NCBI GenBank assembly: GCA_039588215.1
Contig: JBDHAD010000010.1
Location: forward strand, 1-64,000
Direction: 5' to 3'
DNA: 64,000 bases
Source: JBDHAC01 sp039588215
GTDB taxonomy: Bacteria > Gemmatimonadota > Gemmatimonadetes > Palauibacterales > Palauibacteraceae
Position numbers and translations under genes: made by a program. This document shows, piece after piece, positions 52,416 to 61,010 of the stretch (its first letter is position 1; each line of letters begins with the position of its first letter). The notes under the pieces were generated by a model, which was not told the origin of the DNA, ran no database searches, and was given only the letters and a program-made list of their open reading frames with translations.

Positions 52416-54230
52416 ATGTTCATGCGGAAGATGCGCAGCAGCGCAAAATGGGTGATGCTGATACTGTCGCTGGCTTTCGTCGGCTGGCTGGTCTTCGACT
52501 GGGTGCAGAGTCGCGGGGGTAATCTCTCCTCCGAGATCAATCCAGTCGTTGGCGAGGTCGGACGTCAAGAGATTCGCTATAGCGACTGGAACGTGTACCT
52601 CCAGAACCAGCTCCAGGTGGCCCGCCAGCAGCGCGGCAGCTTGACCGAGGAGGACGTTCGGGTCGTTCGGGAACAGGCCTGGAGCGAGCTGGTCTCACAA
52701 GCGCTTCTCCAGTCGGAGCTCGAGCGTCTGAATATCGGCGTCTCGGACGAGGAGATTCGACAAGCGTTTCTGACCCAGCCCCCGCCCGAGTTCCTCACCC
52801 ATCCCGCGTTCCAGACGGAGGGGCAGTTCGACATCCAGAAGTACCAGCGGTTCTTCGCGGATCCGTCCACGGACGAGACGCTGCTCCTGCAGATCGAGAG
52901 CTACTATCGGACGGTTCTCCCACGTAACAAGCTTCAATCCGTCATCCAGGAGGGGATCTACGTCTCGGAGGAGGAGGCCTGGAGGTTCTTCCGTGACATG
53001 AACGAGACCGTCCGGGTTCGGTTTCTGACGCTGGATCCGGCGACTGCGGTGCCGGACAGCCTCGTGATCGTGTCGGCGTCCGAGGTGCAAGACTATTACG
53101 GCGCGCACGAGGAGGACTTCGAACGACCGGCCACGGCACGCGTCAACATGCTCAGCCTCGCCCTGCGTCCCACCGGCGCGGATACCGCGGCCGCCTTCTC
53201 GCGGGCGGATTCCCTCCGGCAGCGCATCCTGGACGGGGAAGAGTTTGCCGACGTGGCGCGAGTGGAGTCCGCCGATTCGATATCGGCAGAGCGTGGTGGA
53301 GACGTCGGGCGGCTGACGCGCGACGCTCTCGACGCCTCACTCGCCGATGCGGCGTTCTCGCTCGCGGTGGGCGCCGTGTCCGAGCCCGTCCAGTCGCCGT
53401 TTGGCTACCACCTGCTCCAGGTGGATGATCGCACTGCGGACACGGTCGCCTTGCGGCAGATCTATGTGCCGATCGCGCCCTCTGCTGCGACCGAGGACTC
53501 GGTTTTCGGACTCATGGACAGGCTCGAGGAAGTGGCCCTCCGGTCAGACCTGCCCACGGCGGCGGACTCGCTCGGGCTCACGCTACGGCAAGATGTGACC
53601 CTGGCCGATGGTGCCGATTTCGTCCAGGGGGCGGGGGCCCTTGGAGTCGCACCTGAATGGGCACTCGATGAAGAGACCGAGCTGGGGGAGCTGAGCCCAT
53701 TCCTCGAGAACGCGAGCGGTTTTCATCTCTTCGAGCTCCTGGGGCGACAGGACGCGGGCAGGATACCTCTACAGGACGTTGAGCTGACGATCCGAGAGCG
53801 ACTGAGCGGAGAGCGCAGGAAGACGGTCGCGCGGGACATGGTCCAGCGCGCCGTCGACGCACTCGCGAACGGGGCTGCGCTCGAGGTGCTCGCCGAGCGA
53901 CTGGGATCCAGTGTCCAGGAAGCGGGACCGTTCAAGCGCGGAGACTTTGTGCCGGGGCTGGGACAGGGCACCGAGGCGGTCGGTGAATCTTTCGGCCTTC
54001 CCGTGGGCGCTATCAGCGGGGCGGTCGATGCAGGAACGGCAGTGGCCGTCCTTGAAGTCGTGGAGCGTGTGGAGGCCGACCGGGCTGAGTTCGACCAGGC
54101 CCGCGAGGTGATTCTACAGCAACTGACCTTCGAACGACGGCAGGACTACGTGCAGCGCTGGCTCGCCGCCCTGGAGGCCACGACGGTAGTCAGAGATCTT
54201 CGCGACCGGCTGACGACCACGAGTTCGTAA
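52416..54230 (+). CDS. ppiD: Periplasmic peptidyl-prolyl isomerase/chaperone, PpiD type
   Basis: 604 residues. One N-terminal transmembrane anchor (WVMLILSLAFVGWLVFDWV), then SurA_N-like chaperone helices (about 40-230) and a parvulin domain (about 245-350, with DSISAERGGDVGRL, SLAVGAVSEPVQSPFGYHLLQV). A second, more degenerate parvulin-like segment lies near 380-460. It helps newly exported outer-membrane proteins fold at the outer face of the inner membrane. The ATG or one two codons later may be used. It is divergent from the TPR gene and convergent with tatA. Confidence 0.9.
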   Translation: MFMRKMRSSAKWVMLILSLAFVGWLVFDWVQSRGGNLSSEINPVVGEVGRQEIRYSDWNVYLQNQLQVARQQRGSLTEEDVRVVREQAWSELVSQALLQSELERLNIGVSDEEIRQAFLTQPPPEFLTHPAFQTEGQFDIQKYQRFFADPSTDETLLLQIESYYRTVLPRNKLQSVIQEGIYVSEEEAWRFFRDMNETVRVRFLTLDPATAVPDSLVIVSASEVQDYYGAHEEDFERPATARVNMLSLALRPTGADTAAAFSRADSLRQRILDGEEFADVARVESADSISAERGGDVGRLTRDALDASLADAAFSLAVGAVSEPVQSPFGYHLLQVDDRTADTVALRQIYVPIAPSAATEDSVFGLMDRLEEVALRSDLPTAADSLGLTLRQDVTLADGADFVQGAGALGVAPEWALDEETELGELSPFLENASGFHLFELLGRQDAGRIPLQDVELTIRERLSGERRKTVARDMVQRAVDALANGAALEVLAERLGSSVQEAGPFKRGDFVPGLGQGTEAVGESFGLPVGAISGAVDAGTAVAVLEVVERVEADRAEFDQAREVILQQLTFERRQDYVQRWLAALEATTVVRDLRDRLTTTSS

Positions 54231-54317
54231 CCGGCTGCGCCCGCGGGGCGTCACCATAGCCGGTCGCTGAAGAACTCGAGCGGGATCGCTGGAGCCCCTC
54301 ATCGGCCTGCTTGGCGC

Positions 54318-54551
54318 CTAGTCGGATTTCGTGGCCGACGCGGGGTCGCGCGAGACAGACGACGCTTCGTTCTCGGTCTTCGGGCTCTCGATCTCGTCGC
54401 GGACATCGTCTTCGATCTCCTTGATCGAGCCCTTGAACTCGCGGATCCCCTTCCCCAGCGAACTGCCGATCTCGGGCAAGCGCTTCGCCCCGAAGAGGAG
54501 CAGGATCGCGAGAAACACTATCAGAAGCTCCCAGGCACTCAAACCAAACAT
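54318..54551 (-). CDS. tatA: Sec-independent translocase component TatA
   Basis: 77 residues. One transmembrane helix (WELLIVFLAILLLF), the hinge FGAKRLPEIGSSLGKGIREFK and an amphipathic helix, then a charged tail: the standard TatA/E build. It forms the twin-arginine translocation pore with TatC, which is not in the window. It stands alone about 60 bases after the DUF4321 gene and could share its transcript. Confidence 0.95.
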   Translation of the reverse strand: MFGLSAWELLIVFLAILLLFGAKRLPEIGSSLGKGIREFKGSIKEIEDDVRDEIESPKTENEASSVSRDPASATKSD

Positions 54552-54613
54552 CGGTGAATCCTCCGCCTAAGGAACGTCGCCGCCGTCTGCCGTGTGGCGA
54601 TAGCGGCTCGACG

Positions 54614-54901
54614 TTACAGCAACGATCGCGCGAACCAAGCTACCAGTAATATGCCGACGACGCTGAGGATGTTCGCCCGTAGGATGAGCGGTCCCAAAGT
54701 AATCGCCACGACGTGAAGATCTACCGTCAGCGGCCCCAGCGAGGCCGCCACGGTTGTGATGAAGAACTGCCGGGCCGCGCTAGGGGGTAAAGCCAACACC
54801 ATCAGCTCGGTCAGCAGTGCCCCGAGGATGAAACCGCTCGCGATGACCATTGCGATCCGACGCGGCGATCGCTCCGGTTTTCTGCCCAAATCCGCCATCA
54901 T
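54614..54901 (-). CDS. Small membrane protein, DUF4321-like
   Basis: 95 residues with two hydrophobic segments: IAMVIASGFILGALLTELMVLAL and ANILSVVGILLVAWF. Between them, ASLGPLTVDLHVVAITLGPLIL resembles the conserved LGPxTLDLxVLxxTxGF pattern of DUF4321 proteins. The function is unknown. The ATG overlaps the prenyl synthase stop (ATGA), so it is translationally coupled to that gene. Confidence 0.72.
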   Translation of the reverse strand: MMADLGRKPERSPRRIAMVIASGFILGALLTELMVLALPPSAARQFFITTVAASLGPLTVDLHVVAITLGPLILRANILSVVGILLVAWFARSLL

Positions 54902-55884
54902 CGTACCCTGTCCACGACATAGTCTACGGCCAATCGCAACGCCGCCAGGCAATCGCTTTCTGGCAGGTCGGCCAGGCGCTCATGAGCACGGGCGGCAGCT
55001 TCTCTCGCGCCCTCACGGGCGTCATTCAAGCCGCCGCACCGATCTACGATCCCGACCACCTCCGATACGATCGCCGCGCCAGGCTCGGGAGCTCCGAACA
55101 ACTGGTCGACCCGCGCCCGCTCCCCCGCGCTCATGTGGGGCAGCGCGGCGATCAAGGGCAGCGTGACCTTGTGCTCCCTCAGATCCTGGCCGTTTGGCTT
55201 ACCCGTCACGGCCTCTGGAGATGTATAGTCTAGCAGGTCATCCGTAATCTGGAAGGCCATTCCCAGGTGATACCCGTAATCGCGTAAAGCCTCCCGCGCA
55301 CCGGACCCGCCGACGAGGGCACCGAGCTCGCAGGCCGCCGACAGCAGCGACGCGGTCTTGCACTCGCAGAGCAAATCGTAGTCCTTGCGCGAAAACTGGA
55401 GGTGGTCGTGCGAGACCAGCTGTCGCATCTCCCCGATCGTCATCCGGTTCGCGGTGCCCGCCAGGATCGCGATCGGCTCCAGACGACCGAGGGCGGTGAC
55501 TTCGATGACGGCCCTCGAATAAAGGTAATCGCCCAGAATGATGGCCACCTGGTGCGTCCAACGCTCGTTCACGGTCGGCATGCCTCTGCGCCGAACCGAA
55601 TGGTCTACCGCGTCATCGTGGACGAGCGTGGCGACGTGAAGGAGCTCGACGATCGCCGCGAGCCTCACGGCCTCGGGTGTCGGTCGCCCGCCTACTCCGT
55701 TGGATAGAAGCAGCAACGTAGGTCGAAAGAGCTTTCCGCTTCGAGCGAAGAGGTATTCGGCCACCTCGTCCAGACCTTCGAATCCAGCCGGAACCATGGA
55801 GAGAAGCTCGCTCTCCACATCTCCGAGCCGATCCCGGACGGGACGGCGGACATCCTCCAGGCTGACAGAAGTGCGCTGCAGCAA
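54898..55884 (-). CDS. Polyprenyl diphosphate synthase (trans, long chain)
   Basis: 328 residues. The isoprenyl synthase fold: GKLFRPTLLLLS, first Asp-rich motif LVHDDAVDHS with RRRGMPT, KTASLLSAACELGA, and second Asp-rich motif FQITDDLLDY with GKPNGQDLREHKVTLP. It condenses IPP units on an allylic primer. The small residues before the first motif (LLHVATLV) suit a long-chain product such as octaprenyl diphosphate, which would supply MenA. The start is a TTG with GAGGG upstream. Likely an operon with the DUF4321 gene. Confidence 0.92.
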   Translation of the reverse strand: MLQRTSVSLEDVRRPVRDRLGDVESELLSMVPAGFEGLDEVAEYLFARSGKLFRPTLLLLSNGVGGRPTPEAVRLAAIVELLHVATLVHDDAVDHSVRRRGMPTVNERWTHQVAIILGDYLYSRAVIEVTALGRLEPIAILAGTANRMTIGEMRQLVSHDHLQFSRKDYDLLCECKTASLLSAACELGALVGGSGAREALRDYGYHLGMAFQITDDLLDYTSPEAVTGKPNGQDLREHKVTLPLIAALPHMSAGERARVDQLFGAPEPGAAIVSEVVGIVDRCGGLNDAREGAREAAARAHERLADLPESDCLAALRLAVDYVVDRVR

Positions 55885-56039
55885 AGGCGAGCCCTCGGGT
55901 TCGGATGTATGGATGGGTCGAGCGGGAGAATGTTGAGGAGGACCGCGCGGTTGTCAAAGCGGCGTGCCGCTCGAGCGAGGACGGGTCGACCCCGGTCGTT
56001 GCGGGCGTCGGTCTCCGGAGGAGGGGGCGTGGCCTCGAT

Positions 56040-59000
56040 TCAAGAGCAGCTCAAGATCCGCTCCTGAACGTCCTTGTAGTCGATATCCACGCTGAAGATG
56101 CGCTCGTAACAGCCGAGCGCGTTCGTCGACTCTCCGAGCTCCTGATAGGCCACGCCCAGCTGATAGAGAACCCCGAGCATCTCGCGGTCATCCCACGAGC
56201 TACCCTGAAGCGCCTGCTGCAGCAGACGCATGGCCACCCTGGCCTGACCCTTATCCAGAAAGGCCTCGCCTAAGAGCTCGTATGCCATTGCCGGAGCCTG
56301 GGGTTCTCGAACGGCGGCCTGGAGTTCACGGATCGCATCGTCCAGGCGCCCCATCTCTTTCAGGCTGGCGCCGAGCTCGGTTCGTGACATCGAGTCGGAC
56401 TGCTGCGGATGCTCGTGCAACTCGGCCCGGAATTCGGACAATAGCTGCTCGAAGTCTGCGGCCGCGTCGCGCCCTCCAGCCACACCGGAGTACGGTTGGG
56501 GTGCCTCTCCCGGCGCATCGAATATCCCGCCTCCAGCCAAGTCCTCATACCCAGCGGGTCCCGACACTCCACCGAGGGCTCCCGCTCCTTGAATAGGTCC
56601 TGTAGGGTGAGCGAACACCGCGCCCTCCTCCTGTTCAACCTGCCCAACGTCGGTTACATCCTGCAGCCGCTGTACCGCTTCCTGCGCAGCCGCGTGATCG
56701 GGGTCGAGCTGCAAAAGACTCTCGTACGTTCTGCGAGCCTCGAGCGTGCGTCCCGCCCGCTCCAAACACTGACCCAAACTGATATGTGTCTCAACGGCCG
56801 CCGCGCCGTCCCCGAGAGCCGATGCGTATTCGAGGCGCTTCCGCAGCAAGTCTGGCTCGTCGGGATCAAGCGCCATGAGGCGCTCCACGACCATCAGCCC
56901 CTTGTCTAGTTCGGCCCGCATCTCGAGCTCGGTCAGCGCGCGCTTCAGCACCGGCGGCGATGCGGACTTCACCCACTCGCCGAAGGCATCCTCGCGCTCG
57001 CCGCTGAGCCCAGACGCCATGCCGATCGCGCCTCCCCCGTCCGGAATGTCCCCGGTGTCCCCAACCAGCTCGTGTGAGGCCGCCGTCTCGAAGAGCCGCC
57101 TTGGCTCCTCCGGCGTCGTCTCCTCCGGGCCCGCCCCTTCCAGGATCGCCTCCTCGGGGCCCGCCTCCCGAACGTCAGCGCTCTCGCTGGACCCTTCCCC
57201 TGCCGCGAGCGGCGTGGGCTCGGGCTCCAGCTCGGGCACGAACACAGCCTCGAGCACAGGCTCGGGCTCAGGCCCGGGCTCGGGCTCAGGCTCGGGCATG
57301 AACGCAGGCTCGGGCACGGACTCAGGCTCGGGCTCCAGCCCAGGAGCTGGCCCTGGCTCCGGCCCGATCGTCGGAGTGGCGGGGATTGGCTCGGGCTCAG
57401 CGACAGACTCGGCAGTCGCCGGGGGCCGGGTCGGCCCCCGGTGCGCCGGCTCGTCGGGAGACGGCTCCTCCGGCCACGCGATTGCCTCCACGTGGATCGA
57501 TTCGTTTTCCAGGCCGATCTGATCGGGAGCGGGTTCGGGCTCGGTATCAAACGACCCTTCCGGTTCGTGTGAGTCGAGCGTCTCCGGATCGTCCCCGGTC
57601 TCGAGTCCGACCTGAGCGTCCTCGGCCCAGGTTCGGGCCACCGTCTGCTCGTCTTCCTCAGTGACCGGCTCTTGAGAGGTCGCGTCCTCTACGCCGGCCG
57701 GAGGCTCCTCGTCCGTTTCGAGGATGGCCTCGATGGACTCGAGGAACTGCTCCTTGTTCTCCGGTGTGTGTTCAGGTGGCTCGGCGGCATCGGATCTGCC
57801 CAGCGTCAGCGCCTCGAGATCCTCTTCGAGCGCGTCGACGGCCGCTCCGGTCGGCTCGAGCTCTTCGTTGGCCTCGGACCACGATCCGGACGCTTCGAGC
57901 CGCTCCTCGACACCGCTCGGTGGCCACGCTTCCTCGAGCTGAAGGGGCTCGCTCGGATCGATCTCGGCCGACTGCGTCTCGAAGGGAGCTGACGCCTGGG
58001 ATGCCAGACCCTCGGAGGTGCGTCCGTTGAGGTCCGTGCTCTCGATCGAGTCTTCGCGCTCGAGCAGCTCGGCCCCCGTTTCGATCTGGTGAAAGCTCTC
58101 GCGCGGATCATCGGTGACCAAGCTCTCCGCGCGATCCACGAGCTCCTGCAACGGAAAATCATCGTCAGTCGAAGATTCGTCCGCTTCCGCGTGGAACGGA
58201 GTCGATTCGGGGTGCGCGTGCGCGAGGTCCTGTGCCTCGACCGCGTCGAGATCGAGCGCGAGGACGCTACGCTGCCCGAGTTGTGCCCAAGTCGTGGGCG
58301 GCTCGACTCGCTCGCGGTGAGGGCGCTCGGAGAGTGGCGGGTGGCCGGTCGACGCTGGTGTCTCGCTCCCGTCGGTCTGCCTCACCGTGGGGTGTCCAAA
58401 CGCGAGCGGCGCCCGAGCGAGGTGCTCCAGCGACTCGGAGGAATAGCCGCCGTGAGAAGGCGGAGGCGGGTCCAGAACGACTGCGGTCTCTGATCCGTCG
58501 AGCGTTGCGGCGGCGGGCACCCGATCTCTTCCGAGATGAGGGAGCGCACCCGGCGCCTCGTTGCCGTCCTGTGCGTGGGCGCCCATCTCAGGCTCGACGA
58601 CCAGCGGATCCAGGCTCCGCGGCTCGATCGTGTCGAGCCGCACGGAGTGGCTCGAGACATCCCGCCCCACGAACGGATCAGCGAGCTCGCCCAGCTCGAC
58701 AGCAGCCCCCCATTCGTCGACTGCGGCGACCTCGGGTACGTCCGAGTCCCACCCCGAAAAGTCCTCGTCGTCCTCCAGCTCCCACGGTATCGCCACGCCC
58801 GGTTCGTCGGCCTCTTCCAGCTCGATCTCCGGCGCCGGCTCCGGTTTCCCCTGCGTAGCGAAATCGGCATCGGGATCCGTGAGAGCCTCGGTGAACAGAG
58901 GCATCTCTTCGATCGACAGCTCATCCAGCAAGGGAAGCGGGGGCGCGTCCTCCTCGGTCTCGTACTCAGACGAGGCAACCGTGACCGAGGCTTCATCGGG

Positions 59001-59648
59001 CTCGTGCTCCTCGTCGAGAAGTACGACTTGATCGGCATCGCTGACGGGGGCATCGGCGGAGCGAACCCTGGCCAGGAGATCGTCCGCGTCGACGTCGTGG
59101 GTGGTCAACGTCTCTCGAAGGACCTCGACCCGAGCTTCGGCGGCTTCTCGGTCGTTCGCGAGGCTCAACCAACGGACCCAGGTGTCGAGGCTCTTCCTGC
59201 CACCGGTTTGCTCGATCAGCTCCTCCAGGCCGTCGAGGGCAGCATCTTCGTGGCCGAGTTCCCACATGGCCTCGGCGTACCGATGGTAATGAGCGCCGGC
59301 ATCGGCGATAAGGTTCGTGGCAAGATGCAGGCGGGCCAGCTGCAAGTAGACGGAGCTACGAGCCGGGTGGATGCGAAGCACCTTGTTGCATAGCGCGATC
59401 GCGCTGGCGTGGAGCTCTTGCTCAGCGTACCGCTCGATCGCTTCTTCGTAATATCGGACGGCGGTGTTCTTCTGACCGATCCGCAGATAGATGTCGCCGA
59501 TCCGGTTGTACAGGCTCAGGTCGGCGACGGAGTTGCCTTTGTCCTGGCTCTCGCTCAACGCCTGAGTGTAGAGCTCGATCGCGCGTGACCAGTTCTCGCG
59601 CTGTTCTTCGCGCCGGGCGCGGTTCTTCAGCCGCGTGACGTCCGTCAT
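56040..59648 (-). CDS. Very large TPR protein with acidic Pro/Glu-rich central region
   Basis: 1202 residues, no signal peptide. Residues 1-200 are TPR (NWSRAIELYTQALSES, LYNRIGDIYLRIGQKNTAVR, AIALCNKVLRIHPARSSVY). About 200-900 is very acidic, low in order and rich in Glu, Pro, Ser and Asp, including a 20-residue tandem repeat of Pro-Glu (57.2-57.4 kb). From about 900 a second TPR block follows (KGLMVVERLMALDPDEPDLL, RTYESLLQLDPDHAAA, RTELGASLKEMGRLDDAI, ALGCYERIFSVDIDY). The N-terminal and post-linker blocks both resemble the neighbouring 413-residue protein, so the two are tandem paralogs. Probably a cytoplasmic scaffold; function unknown. Confidence 0.8.
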   Translation of the reverse strand: MTDVTRLKNRARREEQRENWSRAIELYTQALSESQDKGNSVADLSLYNRIGDIYLRIGQKNTAVRYYEEAIERYAEQELHASAIALCNKVLRIHPARSSVYLQLARLHLATNLIADAGAHYHRYAEAMWELGHEDAALDGLEELIEQTGGRKSLDTWVRWLSLANDREAAEARVEVLRETLTTHDVDADDLLARVRSADAPVSDADQVVLLDEEHEPDEASVTVASSEYETEEDAPPLPLLDELSIEEMPLFTEALTDPDADFATQGKPEPAPEIELEEADEPGVAIPWELEDDEDFSGWDSDVPEVAAVDEWGAAVELGELADPFVGRDVSSHSVRLDTIEPRSLDPLVVEPEMGAHAQDGNEAPGALPHLGRDRVPAAATLDGSETAVVLDPPPPSHGGYSSESLEHLARAPLAFGHPTVRQTDGSETPASTGHPPLSERPHRERVEPPTTWAQLGQRSVLALDLDAVEAQDLAHAHPESTPFHAEADESSTDDDFPLQELVDRAESLVTDDPRESFHQIETGAELLEREDSIESTDLNGRTSEGLASQASAPFETQSAEIDPSEPLQLEEAWPPSGVEERLEASGSWSEANEELEPTGAAVDALEEDLEALTLGRSDAAEPPEHTPENKEQFLESIEAILETDEEPPAGVEDATSQEPVTEEDEQTVARTWAEDAQVGLETGDDPETLDSHEPEGSFDTEPEPAPDQIGLENESIHVEAIAWPEEPSPDEPAHRGPTRPPATAESVAEPEPIPATPTIGPEPGPAPGLEPEPESVPEPAFMPEPEPEPGPEPEPVLEAVFVPELEPEPTPLAAGEGSSESADVREAGPEEAILEGAGPEETTPEEPRRLFETAASHELVGDTGDIPDGGGAIGMASGLSGEREDAFGEWVKSASPPVLKRALTELEMRAELDKGLMVVERLMALDPDEPDLLRKRLEYASALGDGAAAVETHISLGQCLERAGRTLEARRTYESLLQLDPDHAAAQEAVQRLQDVTDVGQVEQEEGAVFAHPTGPIQGAGALGGVSGPAGYEDLAGGGIFDAPGEAPQPYSGVAGGRDAAADFEQLLSEFRAELHEHPQQSDSMSRTELGASLKEMGRLDDAIRELQAAVREPQAPAMAYELLGEAFLDKGQARVAMRLLQQALQGSSWDDREMLGVLYQLGVAYQELGESTNALGCYERIFSVDIDYKDVQERILSCS
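57215..57410 (-). repeat. Degenerate tandem repeat coding for Pro-Glu runs
   Basis: Hexamer-like units GGCTCG/GGCTCA (plus strand) recur throughout, with a larger 60-base period: the block from 57231 reappears at 57291 with few changes. It lies inside the 1202-residue TPR gene and encodes alternating Pro-Glu dipeptides with interspersed hydrophobic residues. Length variation by slippage is likely. Confidence 0.7.
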
Positions 59649-59678
59649 GCCGGTCTCGTCCGAATCCCCGAAATCAGC

Positions 59679-60920
59679 CTAGGACGTGGGTGCCACTTCC
59701 GGGCGTTTCTCGACTTTGACAGCCGTCTTGACGCTACCGGACGGCGTCGAGGTAGAGAGCGCGCGAATCGAGAACGAACGCAGGTGCTTGTCGAGGCACT
59801 CACCCAGGGCCAAATAAGCCGCGATGGTGGCCTCCTCCTCTCCGAGGGCGTACGCATAGCCCAGCTTGCGATGAAGAAGCTCGAATCGGTCGGGGTCGAA
59901 CTCGAGGAGGTGCTCCACGATGGGGAGTGCGTGCCGAAACTTCTGCTCACCGTCCAGTCGCGATAGTACGTCTTGGAGCTCCTGCATCAGGGTCGCCACG
60001 TCGGAATCCGAGACGCGAGAGGGTGTCTTCTCCGGTGGTCGACCATCGGCTTCCGGCCGGTCTCGAGTTGTTTGGGTCTGCTCCGCAACCGCCGACGTCG
60101 TCGCAGGGCCGTGCGCTGGCACCGCCGACGTCGTCGCAGAGTCGGGCGCGGGCATGGCTGACGGCGCCGATGCCTCGGCTCTCGCTGCGTCGGGCGCCAT
60201 CGCCGAGACCGCCGAGCTTGTCTCGGTCGAAGGCCGCGGCGTCCGCTCCGGATCGGAGGTGGATCGAGAAGCAGCGGAGGAAGTAGCCTCGACGGGGGGC
60301 TTCTCTTCGGGTGTCCCGTATCGCGGTTGTAGCTCCTGGATCCGCCGGACCAAGGCAACCACGTCGCGACCCTGCTCTTCCCGCCTGTCGCGTACGGCTC
60401 GCAAGCAGGTGAGCGCCTCCAGGCCCCGATCCTTTTGGACCATCCGGTCCACCAGTTCGAGGGCGGTCTCGTCGTGCGCGGTCAAGTTCACGAACTCCAT
60501 TAGGGCTTCGATGGTCTCGCTCGAGCGACCCTCCCGCTCCAGGTGGTCGCAGTAGGTCCGGTAGCTTGCCAGGGACTGAGCTTCGAGGCCGGAATGGGCC
60601 AGCAGACGGCCTACACGACGGTATACGCGCACGCAGTCGGGCGCGTTGCGCAAAATCTTCTTGCAGACTGCAATTCCGTTCGAGTAGAGCTGCTGATCCT
60701 CACAGTGTTGCGCCGCTTCCTCGAAGGCTTCCACGGCCTTCGTGAGCTCCCCGGAACGCAGGTAGAGATCCCCCAAGCCGTTGTATAGGCTCAGGTCGGC
60801 GTACCCCGCCGTTTCTTCTTGCACGGCAAGGGCTTGCCGATGCAGGACGATCGCTTTCTGCAGATCGCCGGACTCCTCCAAGCGACGGGCTTCGGCCATC
60901 AACCGTCGAATATTGGCCAT
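59679..60920 (-). CDS. TPR protein, short paralog of the 1202-residue protein
   Basis: 413 residues from the ATG at 60920 (a TTG five codons earlier is possible). TPR motifs fill residues 1-190 (AIVLHRQALAVQEETAGY, LYNGLGDLYLRSGELTKAV, GIAVCKKILRNAPDCVRVYR). Then comes an Ala/Ser/Thr/Pro-rich linker (about 200-295) and a short helical block (ALPIVEHLLEFDPDRFELL, KLGYAYALGEEEATIAAYLALGECL) that matches the post-linker block of its neighbour. The start of the neighbour is 30 bases downstream, so they are probably one transcript. Cytoplasmic; function unknown. Confidence 0.8.
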   Translation of the reverse strand: MANIRRLMAEARRLEESGDLQKAIVLHRQALAVQEETAGYADLSLYNGLGDLYLRSGELTKAVEAFEEAAQHCEDQQLYSNGIAVCKKILRNAPDCVRVYRRVGRLLAHSGLEAQSLASYRTYCDHLEREGRSSETIEALMEFVNLTAHDETALELVDRMVQKDRGLEALTCLRAVRDRREEQGRDVVALVRRIQELQPRYGTPEEKPPVEATSSAASRSTSDPERTPRPSTETSSAVSAMAPDAARAEASAPSAMPAPDSATTSAVPAHGPATTSAVAEQTQTTRDRPEADGRPPEKTPSRVSDSDVATLMQELQDVLSRLDGEQKFRHALPIVEHLLEFDPDRFELLHRKLGYAYALGEEEATIAAYLALGECLDKHLRSFSIRALSTSTPSGSVKTAVKVEKRPEVAPTS

Positions 60921-60977
60921 ATATTGCGGTTCCAAGTCCGAGTGAGGCCCTGCTAACTACTCTGAACAGGCGCTGTT

Positions 60978-61008
60978 AAGGGGCAAAGAGCCGGCCAACC
61001 GGCCCCTT
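60978..61008 (-). terminator. Hairpin after lptD
   Basis: AAGGGGC and GCCCCTT arms flank an inner CCGGCCAACCGG. It lies 3 bases after the lptD stop (minus strand), before the short TPR gene. It lacks a T-tract, so it could also be a processing site in a shared transcript. Confidence 0.4.
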
Positions 61009-61010
61009 CC

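Noticed and set aside
57215..57410. CRISPR-like or satellite array
   Set aside because: The repeats are degenerate, in frame and code for Pro-Glu; there are no unique spacers.
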